A stretch of 64,000 nt of DNA from Plectrocnemia conspersa (lineage: Eukaryota; Arthropoda; Insecta; Trichoptera; Polycentropodidae). The position numbers were made by a program, and so were the translations under genes. The notes under the pieces were generated by a model that had not been told where the DNA came from, did no database searches, and worked only from the letters and a program-made list of their open reading frames with translations. Below are positions 11,800 to 24,500 of the stretch, one piece after another. The stretch is taken from positions 310,001-374,000 of the forward strand of contig VTFK01000324.1 in the NCBI GenBank assembly GCA_009617715.1, in the 5' to 3' direction. Positions within the stretch are counted from its first letter, which is position 1. The number at the start of each line of letters is the position of its first letter.

Positions 11800-12040
11800 G
11801 CATATCTAAACCAAATTTTGACCAATAGGAGAACACAAAAACAATTATCGCTTCTCAAAAGTAAAAAATTCACGTCAAAAGTGGGAACAGTGGGAACGCT
11901 CGTTACCGAGCGTTCCCACTGCGACAGCGCCGTCACGATTTTATTACTTTTGACGTGAATTTTTTACTTTTGAGAAGCGATAATTGTTTTTGTGTTCTCC
12001 TATTGACCAAAATCCGGTTTGAATACACTTTAACTAATGC
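11800..12040. mobile_element. Palindromic MITE, copy 1
   Basis: Left (11800-11879) and right (11944-12026) arms are near-perfect inverted repeats over about 70-80 bp, including aattatcgcttctcaaaag and ttcacgtcaaaag. Between them sits a second palindrome (11888-11921: 15-bp arms cagtgggaacgctcg with a ttac loop). Related partial copies lie at 32965-33055 and 39125-39345. There is no coding capacity. The exact ends and target duplication were not resolved, so superfamily is unknown. Confidence 0.75.
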
Positions 12041-12700
12041 TCTCATATTAGAAATCTTTAGTGAAATCGATAAGAATAGCTAAAAACTTGAATTTGTCTC
12101 GTCTCCCCTCCCCCCTCTGAGAAGGCCTGATAGTATATATCAACGGCCCGCGAAATCTCTAGCAATTAAAAAAAATCGTTGTGATTTCTCTCTATCACAT
12201 CATAGAACTTCACGAGTATACGTGAATAAAGCTTTGAGCCAGATACAACAAAATATTTTCATGAAACACAACAATGAAATCGAAAATAAACAAAAGCAAG
12301 ATATGCTGTTGCTCTGCAAATATCCAAACACTTACAACAAATTTACTAAACAATGTAAATCTTAAGTGTGGGATTGCTCATACCGGAAAAAATATAATTG
12401 ATACATTTTAGCTGTCGAGACGAATTGATGATCTATCAATGAATAACACATAACACATTTTTAAGTGTCAAATTTTCAGTATTTTGCTTTCGATATAGTT
12501 AATTTTTTTAAACGGTATCGTGAATATATTCGAAAGCTCTATTTCGTATCTAAAATTCAAGTCTATATCTTTAAAAGGAACCAAATACGAGCGTTAACTA
12601 TATGCCAAGTCGCATAAAAGCTCGTTCGGGGCCCGGTCAATTTACCGAAAGACTCGTTTTTTATTAAAAAAAAATTAAAAATTGTTTTTTAATGCAAATT
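12041..12700. other. Intergenic DNA, nothing identified
   Basis: AT-rich with a short C-rich stretch near 12105-12118. No ORF, repeat end or RNA gene is recognised. Confidence 0.5.
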
Positions 12701-12779
12701 AAGCTTCTAAACAATATTTTATTTCTATATGTACGAAGGTGTTTTTTTATTCCATTTATAAAACCCGTTATATTTTTGC

Positions 12780-14570
12780 TGTTTCAGTTTCTCTTGGAAG
12801 ACTATTATATAAATTAAAACCTCCGTACATAATTCCCCTAGCCGTACTCGTTTTCTTATACTTAATTATTTTTTAAATTTTCTTTATTTCTAGTATTATA
12901 TTTATGTACATCTTTATTTCTTATTAAATACTTATTAAAATAGTGTGGTAACATATTATTTTCTAACTTATATATAAATACTAAAACATTCATACTCAAT
13001 ATTTCTTGAACATTCAACCATTCTAATCTATCAATCATACTTTTACAATTAGTTAATCTATTTTTTATTTAAGATTACTCTCATTGCCCTATTTTGTAAT
13101 TTTTTTGCAACATTTGTTTATCTAATTTATTCAACATATTTAAAAGTGTTGCACAATAATTAAAATGGGGCAATATTATACTATTAATAAATTAATTTTT
13201 TTTTGTATTTATACTTAATATATTTCTTAATCTAGATAATAAACCTATTTTTCTACTAATTTTTTTTTTAATATGTAATTACAATGTTCTTTAAAAGTTT
13301 AATTTTTGTATCAACAATTACTCCTAAATATTTTATATTATCCACTATTTCTATATTAGAGTTATTTATTACTATTTTGGTACTATCATCTAACACATTT
13401 TTTATAATTAATAAACATACATTTAGTTTTATTCTCATTTAATTTAAGTACATTATTCTTTAACCATATCTCTAACACACCTAATTCATCATTCAAATTA
13501 CTCACAACTTCTTCAATGTTATCACCCATGCAATAGATCAATGTGTCATCCGCAAATAGATGAACTTTACATTTTCTTACGTTATTAACTATATCATTTA
13601 TATATAAAACAAACAACAATGGTCCCAATTTAGACCCTTGTGGTACTCCATAATACACTAACCTCTCTTCAGAACATACATTATTTATCTTAACTTTTTG
13701 TTTTCTTTTATATAAGTAATTATTAAACCATCTCAAAACTATATCACTTATACCTATACTCTCCAATTTCTTCAACATTATTTCTCTGTCTATTGTTTCG
13801 AAGGCTCTCTTGAAATCCAAGAAAACTGCTCAATGATTTTGTTTGTATCCTTAGCCAACAGCCAATCATTTATCACTACTTGTAATGCAGTTTCAGTGGA
13901 ATGCTTTTCTCTGAATCCCGATTGTTGTTCACATATTATGTTTTGAGAAGTAATAAATTCCTTTAATTGTTTGATTACTACTTCTTCTATTATTTTTTTT
14001 CTATACACGGTAGCATGTTGATTGGTCTCATTTCTTCAACTTTTTTTTTACTTTTTTTTATTTTAGGTATAGGTACAATAGTAGCAATCTTTAAATTTTC
14101 AGGCATTTCTCCTAATGAGAGTGCTTTATTTATTAAATAATTTAATTTAGTTCCTATTATTTCCCATGTTTCTTTAATTATATTTATATCTAGTTCATCA
14201 GTACTAGTTCCTTTTTTTAAATTTACATATTATGTTATGAATTTCATCTAATGATACTGATTTAAATTTACTAAATTTTACAATTAATGTTTTATTATTA
14301 TATTGTACTAAATTACTAATCCTTGGTATTGAATTTACAATTTCTTCTATGCTCTCAATGTAATATGTATTCATCTTTTCTGCCATTATATAAGGATCTT
14401 GATATATATTTCCATTAATTTCCATTTTTTTATTATGTCGTTTTTTCTGAGTTGGATTAATTAATTGTTTTATTGATTTCCACATCTTATTTGGATCATT
14501 TTGTATTTCATCTATCAATTTTTCATACCATTTCTTTTTAGCCATTCTTAATACTTTGACTGCCATATTT
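12780..14570 (-). pseudogene. LINE family X reverse transcriptase (broken)
   Basis: The RT would copy the element RNA at the nicked target site. The upstream segment (14204-14566) contains KKWYEKLIDEIQNDPNKMWK, typical of the linker between endonuclease and RT. A middle piece (13790-14008) has the VIKQLKEFITSQNIICEQQS region (RT motifs 1-2). The 144-codon piece at 13386-13820 carries DFKRAFETIDREIM, the GVPQGSKLGPLLF motif and the catalytic FADDT at about residues 89-93 of that piece. The C-terminal thumb is split by several frame changes to about 12800. A frame break at a six-T run (13398-13403) is shared with copy 2. Domain identity is certain; function is lost. Confidence 0.88.
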
Positions 14571-15600
14571 CTACATTGTGTGTATGTTTTCCATTTTTCA
14601 TTAAAGACTTTATATTCTATTTGTTCTGTTTTTTAATATTTGAAAAAAATTTTGTATGACTCATCTCTTTTCTTTATAGCATTTTTTAACATCATCATTA
14701 AACCACGGTTTTGGGTTGTAACGATATTTCTTTTTTTAAAATTATATTGACTTTTTGTTTTACAATCTACTATATTCTTATAAATTTTGTTCCATATCCT
14801 ATTAACATCCATATTATCTACATTCCAGTCACATTTTTGTAATTCTAATCTTAATTTATTAAAATTAATTTTTTTTAATTATATCAATTTTTTTTTTTTT
14901 TTTTTAAACTTAAGTTCATTATGTTTTTTTTCTATATAAATATATACAATTGAATGGTCAGTTATTCTTGGAGTTGATTTTACTTCACAATAAATTTTTT
15001 TTTTGTTGTTGGTAAATACTAAATCTATTAATGTGCTCGATCTATTATTAGTCCTTGTATTTTCTTTGACACATTGTCTTAAACCAAATATATTTGATAT
15101 TTTTTTCTAATTTTGCTGTGTAAAAATCTTCACATTTGTTCAATTAAAATTCCAATCTCCAATTAAAACAGTATCCAAAATTTGATCAAAACTCCATTCT
15201 GCAATATTATTTATAAATTCTATGAATATATTCGGATTACTATTTGGAGATCTGTATGCTATACATAATATTATGGGATTTTTTTTTCAATAAAAATCTT
15301 AACTGTGATAGACCAGTATGTCTTATCTTGATTATTTTTTTTAAATATAGTATTGAATTTTATATCATTTCTAATATACAGTATAACACCTCCTGTATGT
15401 CTGGAATTAGAATCACATCTAATTATATTATAATTGCCAATATTTAGTTCAAATTCTTCAATGTCATTTGTGATATGGGTTTCAGTTAACCCTAAAAATA
15501 TTGGATATTCCTTTTCAGTAATTAATTCTATTTCCTCTTTATGTTTTAAATAACCTTGTGCATTGATTAATATCCCAGTTACTGATTCTTGTTTCCCATA
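14571..15600 (-). pseudogene. LINE family X endonuclease domain (broken)
   Basis: Minus-strand frames show FLGLTETHITNDIEEF (about 15510-15460), a catalytic-Glu region of AP-like endonucleases. Next come CDSNSRHTGGVILYI and then IILCIAYRSPNSNP followed by VLIGDWNFN (about 15275-15140), the IGD(F/W)N motif of the same family. The domain would nick target DNA for target-primed reverse transcription. It is interrupted by stops and by T-run frameshifts, and the region from 15110 to 14600 is heavily decayed. It lies between ORF1 and RT, as expected for this LINE type. Confidence 0.75.
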
Positions 15601-15623
15601 TGAACTTGATTTTTTTTTAATTG

Positions 15624-16690
15624 CTATACTATATTATATTGTATTTTATTATAGTAATTTTGCTCGTATCTTTTATAAATTGAACAATTTCTATCCATGG
15701 AGTTGTGTTCCACATTCAAATTAAGATTTAGTAATTTATTTGCTCTACAGCAATTCACACAGTTTTTTTTTTTTTGTTGCATTGATTTATTAAATGTTCT
15801 TCCGAACCACATTTTATACAATTTTTTTTTATTTTTTACATTCACTGGCTTTGTGATTATAACCATAACAGTTATAACAACGGTATATGAATATGTCTTC
15901 ATATACTTTACACCTATCCCATTCAATATTTAATTTGCCTACATCCATTATATTTTTAAATGTCGTAACATCTACTTCAATAATAGCATCATACTTATTA
16001 AATTTGTTTTTTTTTAATATGTTTTACTTCTAAATAACATTTGTTTTCTTCTACACATGTGTTTTGTTTCATTATACACTTTTTTAGTTGATCATATTTT
16101 AATTCTTCAGAAATTCCAATTATTTTTATTTTTGGTTTCTTTAAATTTCCTACTTTTATATTATATTTATCTCCTAGTTTTTTTACTGCATCTGTCGTAA
16201 TTTTCGATGCATCTTCTTTACTATCACATGTAATTATTATACCTCCTTTGCTTATTGGTCTTATATTTTGTATTCCAACTTCTAATTCTGTTGGTTTAAT
16301 TAAATTTTTGCAATCCTTTTTTTGTCTGCTCTATATTTTGCAAATTTTTTAGGTATAATTATCGCAATATCTTTTCCTTTTTTTTACGATTTCCGAATAA
16401 TGTTTTTTTTTTTTGCATTTTTATTTTTAATAATGTTGTTATTTAAATTTAGTTTATCCTTTATATTATAAACATCTTTTCTAACTTCATTTAATAACTC
16501 AAATATTGAGTTATTATTTTCATTTTATTATTTACATCGTCCCTATTATTTTTTAACACATCTAATAAATGTTTATACATAATATCAAATGTATTAGTTA
16601 TAATTTTTTTTTCTTTTGATAGTATATTACCATTTGATAATAATACATTTTAATTTTTTTTTTTTAATTCATCCATTTCTTTTATTCTGT
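15624..16690 (-). pseudogene. LINE family X ORF1 (gag-like, zinc-knuckle) remnant
   Basis: Minus-strand frames contain an ordered series: an N-terminal Lys/Asn-rich segment; KPTELEVGIQNIRPISKGG (about 16290-16235), like the region preceding zinc knuckles in insect LINE ORF1 proteins; then IIGISEELKYDQLK. CCHC-type knuckle remnants follow at about 15895-15750: a CYNCYGYNHKASEC motif, a frame-broken second knuckle, and CVNCCRAN. Such proteins bind LINE RNA and target it to the nucleus or telomere in related elements. Frame changes at T-runs separate the pieces, so no intact protein remains. Confidence 0.75.
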
Positions 16691-17344
16691 TTTCTGGCGT
16701 AATTACGCCCGCTATATATTCACGCCGCTATCGGCCATTTTTTTTTTTTATGTAACAATACTAATTATTTCTATCTTATACTATTTATATATTATATTAA
16801 TCAATCTATTTATACTATTTATTAAATTGTGCTACTTACGCGCAAATATCTGCCGGTTTTCACCTCAAAGGGGTTGGTTACCACAATCTTGGCTAATTGC
16901 ACGGCAGACACATGCACATACGATGAACACAAACAACTATATTTTCATCGCATTTTTCAATCACTGAGGTAGAAAATATACGAGAAAAGTTTATATTTTA
17001 AAGATAGGACCGATCTAAGAGAAAAATTTGCTTTAACAATATTGCACAATTTGTCTGCAGCGGAACTTAAGCTTTCAAGCTTAGACCCTCTTGCCTTTAT
17101 TGGTTGCAACTTTTGTGACGTATGCCTTTTGCTAATTAACAGATACTGATCCTTTGTACTTGCAGTTTCAAGTTTGGACGCCAACGAAAATTTCTTTTTT
17201 CACTTTTTAAAATTTTGAATTATATTTTCATGCGATTTCCAAATAAGTGTATCGAGTATTACTTTAAAAATCATCTTTTTCGATTAGATTTTAAAATGTA
17301 ATACCACAGAAATCGTATTTAGTTGTAGTCGAAAGGTAATGTGC

Positions 17345-17455
17345 TCACATTCCGCCCGGAGATAACGACACGGCCCGTTCAGTGGACAAAAAGCCTCCGT
17401 TTCTTCCGCACCTTAATCTCGAAGTAAACAAGCGTGGCTCGTAGAGATCGAGCAC
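17345..17455. repeat. Conserved segment paired with 21455-21540
   Basis: It contains ccggagataac, then gacaaaaagc about 30 bp on, then tc(t/g)cgaagtaaa. The same three blocks occur in the same order and similar spacing at 21455-21540 (ccggagataac, gacaaaaagc, tctagaagtaaat). Neither copy has coding potential. It may be a dispersed repeat or related regulatory sequence. Confidence 0.5.
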
Positions 17456-17849
17456 ACCTTGATACGGCACGAGTACTATTTGCATATTCGCCGAGGCGGA
17501 ATGTTCGCATTATGTAAAGTGACGGCGCTACGCCGCGCCGCAACTGCTACGACGACTACGCCTAATATTAGTTTGGGTTATGTCGCACTTGATTTCGTGC
17601 CGAGAACGAATATGTGCGCAATATACGCTCGTGCGAGCCCCCGCACATGCGTGCATACAAGATTCAAATTTTATACGCTAAATGTACCGTGGGATGTCGA
17701 CAGTTGAAGTTTATGTGCGTAAAGTACGATATTATCTGGCATTTGAGATGTATATGAAATTAAACCAAAAAACATCTTTGATTGTTAATGTATGAAAAAT
17801 GAAAATGAAAAATAACTAGTACATAAATTAGCATATATATATATATATA

Positions 17850-17965
17850 AATTATTGTAGATGACACTATCTGGGAGCAGAGTTGAAATGGCATGTCAAA
17901 TTGTATTATTGTCGGCTGTGATGTCTGTAACAGTGTTCCGTTCTTTGCGCGTCATGCAAAAGCAC
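17850..17965 (+). repeat. Dispersed repeat fragment, partner at 56842-56935
   Basis: It shares gtagatg followed by ttgtattattgtc(g/a)gctgt(g/a)at with 56842-56935 in the same orientation and spacing. Family not identified. Confidence 0.5.
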
Positions 17966-18085
17966 CCCAATTCTAGCCGTAATTTGTTTAAAAATAAATG
18001 TTGATTAAGAGGTCTTGAACGAGAACCAAACTATGTATGTATTTCTTTTTTATTCGTTGCAAAATCTTCAAATCTATTTAATATT

Positions 18086-18355
18086 TCAATACACACTTAT
18101 ATTTAGATAATATGATTTTAGATAGTTCATAGAAATCTTCAGGGATTTTCTAATGTCAATATCAATTTGCTTAAAAGATAATATTTCATCATTATATTTG
18201 AATCCCCATTGGCCAATGTACTCTGAATATGTGTCAAGAGAAGTGAGTGCCTTATTGTGATTAATGCTATTGATAATTTCTTCTTCTTCACTTTCATTCT
18301 CATTCTCTCTCTCTTCTGGTTTACTAATATTGAAAGCGACATCTGCATCACTCAC
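18086..18355 (-). pseudogene. Probable Tigger/pogo transposase C-terminal fragment
   Basis: An 89-codon minus-strand frame has an acidic stretch (ENENESEEEEI) followed by INSINHNKALTSLDTYSEYI. In Tigger/pogo-type transposases an acidic linker followed by a short helix containing SHxxALxxL(E/D) commonly ends the protein. A second, clearer Tigger remnant lies 0.7 kb downstream. No DDE residues or TIR belonging to this fragment were found, so it is a truncated remnant. It could alternatively be a low-complexity chance ORF; the match is short. Confidence 0.45.
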
Positions 18356-18501
18356 GGATCACACAAATCGAAAACCAACCGCTCCTTAATGTTTTATTCT
18401 TCGTTTCATACAAAGCAAAAAAATCTTTATATCTCCGAAATTGAACGAATATTACTCACTTAGCTTTTCACCCACAATTTAGTACTCAAAATTGAAACAA
18501 T

Positions 18502-18914
18502 TATAGTCCATCCAAGATGTTAGCGCTCATCATCGTTGTGTTGGAAATATGGATGCGTGTACGCATGCATGCATACATATACAGTTTTCCGCGAAGTTGT
18601 TTACACCGATAGGAAATGAATTATTGTCATGTTGTGGTATTTTGTAATCAATAAAACAATTCCTGTAATATTATATTAGTATTTTTAAAAATATTATATT
18701 GAACAGATATTCAACCTGGAGAGTGATACTAAAACTGCTCTCATGTTTTTGAGTTTAATATGTATATAAATAAACAAAATAAGTAAGAAAGTGATATTTT
18801 ACACTTTCCTCAACAAATTAAATTAAAAAAATAAAAATTAATGGCACTTGTAATTTCACATGATTTTCTCACCAATACTGTGACGATGAGCGTTCATATC
18901 TTGGATGGACTGTA
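18502..18914. mobile_element. MITE with TA duplication (409 bp)
   Basis: The left end (18504) reads tagtccatccaagatgttag. The reverse complement of the right end (18912) reads cagtccatccaagatatgaa. Both continue cgctcatc(a/g)tc. Flanking TA dinucleotides are at 18502-18503 and 18913-18914. The inverted repeats of about 35 bp, TA target and CAGT-type terminus fit a Tc1/mariner or pogo-related non-autonomous element. The interior is AT-rich and noncoding. Confidence 0.75.
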
Positions 18915-19038
18915 CATATAATACAAAATTATTATCTGCGGAATATGTATTTATATATATATTTGTTATAAATTAGAGCAAATTTGACAATTTTGATATT
19001 AAACTGAATAAACATTCTATTATTTAACAGCATTTGTA

Positions 19039-20141
19039 TACAGGCGGCCCTCGACTTTCGCACATAATTGGTTCCTGAAAATGTGTGCGAATGTTGAATG
19101 TACGAAAGTCGAGGGAACTAAAAAAATTGAAATTGTGTGTATTTTAAAATATGTATTTATCAAGTAAATATAAAATGTTTAAGAGGCGTTTAAGAGACAC
19201 GTTTAACTGGGGTTTGCGGGTGTTTCCTTTGAAAAGTTATCAAGAGTTAACTGTTTTCCACTATTCTTTTTCTTTTCTTCATATAGTATTTTATAACATG
19301 CTATGTTTTTATTGATCGCCCCACGCACTTGAGATATGCGTTCTCCATTGGGATCACAATCTTCCATAATATTTAAAAATTTGTCAAGATGCGTGAAGGC
19401 TTCATTCATATTTTTCATTGTTAAAGAGTTTTCCAAAATAAACCTGTTTCATCTACATTAAATATTTGGCTAGAGGAATATTCTACATCTTCAATAATTT
19501 TGGACAATTAGGAAATAAATTCTTTTGCAGCATCTTTATCCGCATCAGCCAATTCTCCAGTAAATTTAATATTATGAAAAGAATACCTCATTTTAAAATT
19601 GTAAAATCAACCGTTACTTGCTTGAAAAACCGTGTTAAAATCTTTTTTTAATCTATCCTTCCAATCTTTGTGTAAACTAAGAGCTTTTGCTTGAATAATT
19701 GAAGTACTCAGAGGGACATCTTTTTGATGTTGCTCATCGATCCATGATGACAAAGATTTTTCATTTCATCCATGTTTTTTTTTGCTGTGTTTTTTTGGAA
19801 ACATATCTTTAAGGATTGCGGAAATATATCTTTATTTTCCACAATTTTGAACGTATTTCTTAATTATATTTTTATTTTGCAAAATTGAACATATCGTAGA
19901 ACTGTTTGTATCATACGAACGTCCGATTGAAGCAAAAGATTCACCGCTATCAGAACGTCTAATAATTTCTATCTTTGTCTTGAATCGTGTGAAGTTTATG
20001 AGTCCTTGATTTATTTTTGTTCGTATCAACACAAGTTTTCCGTTTCTCACTCGTGTTTATATTTTATTCAATTTTAAAAAAAAAATGATTTTTTTTTAAA
20101 TGTGCGAAAGTCGAACGTCCGAAAGTCGAGGGCCGCCTGTA
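19039..20141 (-). mobile_element. Tigger/pogo element, internally deleted (1099 bp)
   Basis: The ends are inverted repeats, caggcggccctcgactttcg reading inward from both 19041 and 20139. They are flanked by the TA target duplication (19039-19040, 20140-20141). CAGGCGG-CCTCGACTT is a typical Tigger/pogo terminus. A subterminal inverted copy of the gtcgaggg motif lies at 19105-19120, and another cgaaagtcgaacg at 20105-20117. The coding region is on the minus strand and lacks most of the catalytic core. Confidence 0.9.
19203..20050 (-). pseudogene. Tigger/pogo transposase, CENP-B type, core deleted
   Basis: The N-terminal helix-turn-helix segment (20050-19832) includes KTKIEIIRRSDSGESFASIG and DTNSSTICSIL, a pogo/CENP-B-like DNA-binding domain. 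The second DNA-binding domain follows (about 19760-19650: LSTSIIQAKALSLHKD). A block resembling the start of the DDE domain, QIFNVDETGLFWKTL, is at about 19480-19436. The frame then joins directly to a C-terminal part (19436-19203) ending with TLDNF. Intact Tigger transposases have two further acidic catalytic residues in a core of about 200 residues that is absent here. Several stops are also present. The protein is inactive, but the family call is firm. Confidence 0.85.
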
Positions 20142-20152
20142 TTCAATTTTCA

Positions 20153-22015
<1,863 letters not shown>

Positions 22016-22290
22016 TATTGCATCCCTTTTTCTTGCCCATTGCGGCCAGGACATCGGCGCTTGAAAACGCTTGTCATGTACTAGTCATCCAGCTTGTCAA
22101 TGAGCTTAAAAAACACATGATTGTTTTCGGCGATAGCTATGAGGAGCTAAAAAACATGGATTGCTAAATGTGCACCAAAATTGTTTATTATGTTTTTAAT
22201 ATGTAATGCTATAATTCTTGTTGGCCATTATGACACATTAGGAAAACATGTCAAGTCATGGTAGTCTGATTTGTAATACCTTTTTTTTAT
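22016..22290 (+). pseudogene. LINE family Y 3' fragment (end of ORF2 plus 3' hairpin)
   Basis: One frame reads FFLPIAARTSALENACHVLV followed by QLVNELKKHM and FGDSYEELKNMDC then stop. This is the C-terminal tail of a non-LTR ORF2; the tract TSALENA is also seen, decayed, at 50262-50290. The stop is followed by a decayed copy of the family Y hairpin (about 22221-22265) with loop acattagg. Nothing of the RT core precedes it, so the copy is strongly 5'-truncated. Confidence 0.65.
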
Positions 22291-24385
22291 TAAAATATAT
22301 TAAAAATTATTCATACAACAAACTCAATCAAGAAATAAGCTACCCAAACATATATTATGAATATTTTTCTCTAAATTTAACATACATATTTTTCTTTAAT
22401 ATATTTTAATATATCATATTTGATAGATGCGCCTAGAGAATTTTCAAATTATACCCTAGAGGCGTAACTTCATTTGACCCTGCTCATATTTTTTTAAATA
22501 TATTTTATACGTATCTAGTTATCCTCCCCTGCGTTCATATTATATGGATATCGTGGTGATAACCGATACAACAAAACAACGTGGCAATACACAAAAGCAA
22601 AAACTGTAATTAACCTAGTTTACGATTAGTTGTATAATATAATATTATATTAATATTAAATATTTTATCATTGTTTTTTTTTTATTTTCAGGTAAGTCAT
22701 GACACCAATTGAATTAAAATACGACTATTAGTAACGGTTCTTAATGGTATTTAATTAAAGGTAAGGCGGCCAAATTGTACACGCATTAACTCACGGTTAA
22801 ACGCCGTTTACGACAAATTCCACGTGTAATATTAAAGCTGTATATCAGCCTCGAAAATAACTACTGAACATCCTGTGGTGTGTGTGTGTGTTGTGTCATA
22901 CATACGCATCCGCAAGTCTCTCACACGCCGCGAACGACACCATAAAACAAAACTTTGAAAGCGCTGTGATGTGTTATGGCGTCTGTTCCGCGAGAAAACT
23001 TCATTTTCCGGGAAAACCGTAGGAAAACTCGCTTGTCACCCCCGCGCGTTTGATTTACGCTTTCGGCAATCGCTCCGGAAACAAAAGTCGGACCTGTTAA
23101 AAAATCCAAAGTTCCGCTGAATGTGAATTAGTACGTTAAGTTATAGCTCTCGGTTACATTTGTGTCCGACACGTGGTTTACACAAGGGGAAAATGATAAA
23201 TGAAAAAATGACACTAACGTGGTATAGCGTGGAAAAAGCAATTCAAACCGGAAAATTAGTCGTGTTGTTTTTTTTTTTATTTGCATCGCGAGTCGTTTGA
23301 AAAATGACTGCGAAGGGAGAGATAAAATTTCTCGCATAATTTTTACCATACAATATTTAAATATTGGTTTAGCTTTCCGAAAAATAATATTAAATTTTTA
23401 TGATAAATTATACAACATTATTACAATGTATAAATAAGTTTTATTTTCTGAAATTAACTGCCTGGTTTATCAGTTGAATTACTCTCTCATTCAACAATTA
23501 GACACCCCCAATAGAGGAATTTAATCTGCAGGTCTAAAAACTTCGGCATGTGATATATTATACACATACGAATTTGAACCGATAAAACAAAAAATGTGTG
23601 CGAACAAAGCACAAGCTCCATCGATTCACTATGTGGAGAGCAACATTCGCAGCTATGCCAAAGCTTTCATTTTTTTTTCTCAGTTGAATTTTGCAATTAC
23701 AAATTGCTTGGGAGGAGTACTGTGGGGCCCAATTTAACTATGGCTAAAAAACTAAGCGGCACTCTAGCAAGACTGACGTGACGGCAAATGTAACATTAAA
23801 TTGTGGAGTACGATGATCAACGGGGCTTCATCCGCCAGCCATTATATCATTCGATTTAACAACATATACCTGCTATTATAAAGTTTAATAGATTTCCACT
23901 GCAGTGAATCTGTCCGCTAAACAAGTGGGATGCCACCTTTTTGTGATTGATCGTCTCACCTTGTTTTTAATGGATTCCAACATTGAATTTTAAATATTAC
24001 CTTTCATGATCATAATTCTTACATTTTTTTCTGAAATATTACCTGAAAGAATATCGAATTGAAGTGCCAAAAATACGTTTTATTTACGCTTACATACCTT
24101 TTTTAGATAGGGAAGGTTTTGCTTTTTCCTACTTCTGACCCTCCTGGCCAATGCAAAAATTTGGGCTGAAACAGACTTTGTTAACCCAGCAGTTGTTTCA
24201 AGTTAAATACGCTATATTCACTCAGCTACTATAGAGTATGTTGGAAAGCATTAGACATTTTTTCACTGATAATTCACTCCTTGTGAATCTAATAAATTAA
24301 AAATATTCGACCTTTATAAAACGTCATAGTCGCTTATTGCATTTAAAAAAAATAAACCGATTATAACTTGGACAAGAAGAAATCT
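22291..24385. other. Intergenic DNA with GC island at 22770-23330
   Basis: AT-rich apart from the island, which has a short TG repeat at 22877-22900. Short minus-strand frames at 22921-23109 and 23128-23349 are unrecognised. No repeat end was found. Confidence 0.4.
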
Positions 24386-24500
24386 TCGATATACTTATCA
24401 TAACTCTGCTTGATTAATATAAAAAATATGGTAACGGTTTTAATTTATATAAATTTGTTCAAAATATAAACAGGAGTAATGATAAGTATATCGAACGTAT
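24386..24500. repeat. Small inverted-repeat element
   Basis: ttcgatatacttatcataac at 24387 is matched by the reverse complement of the segment ending 24500 (gttcgatatacttatcatta). These are ~22-bp arms with about two mismatches, enclosing about 70 bp of AT-rich DNA. Possibly a very short MITE. Confidence 0.5.

Larger units (their letters stand above)
12700..16770 (-). mobile_element. LINE family X, copy 1 (about 4 kb, decayed)
   Basis: On the minus strand, reading from 16770 down to 12700, the order is gag-like ORF1 with zinc knuckles, apurinic-type endonuclease, reverse transcriptase and a C-terminal segment. This is the standard order of a two-ORF non-LTR retrotransposon. The RT resembles the CR1/L2/Jockey group. 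Sequence from about 12720 to 13980 is closely shared with copy 2 at 54913-56318. Most reading-frame breaks fall in long A/T homopolymers. The 3' terminal tail present in copy 2 is not found here, so the 3' end is replaced or lost. Confidence 0.85.
16771..18085. other. Intergenic DNA with GC island
   Basis: Sequence just upstream of LINE X copy 1 (16830-16920) may be its 5' untranslated region. A 75-codon frame at 16957-17184 (minus) is unrecognised. A GC-richer island at 17340-17710 includes an 82-codon frame (17459-17707) without a recognisable domain. Confidence 0.4.
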
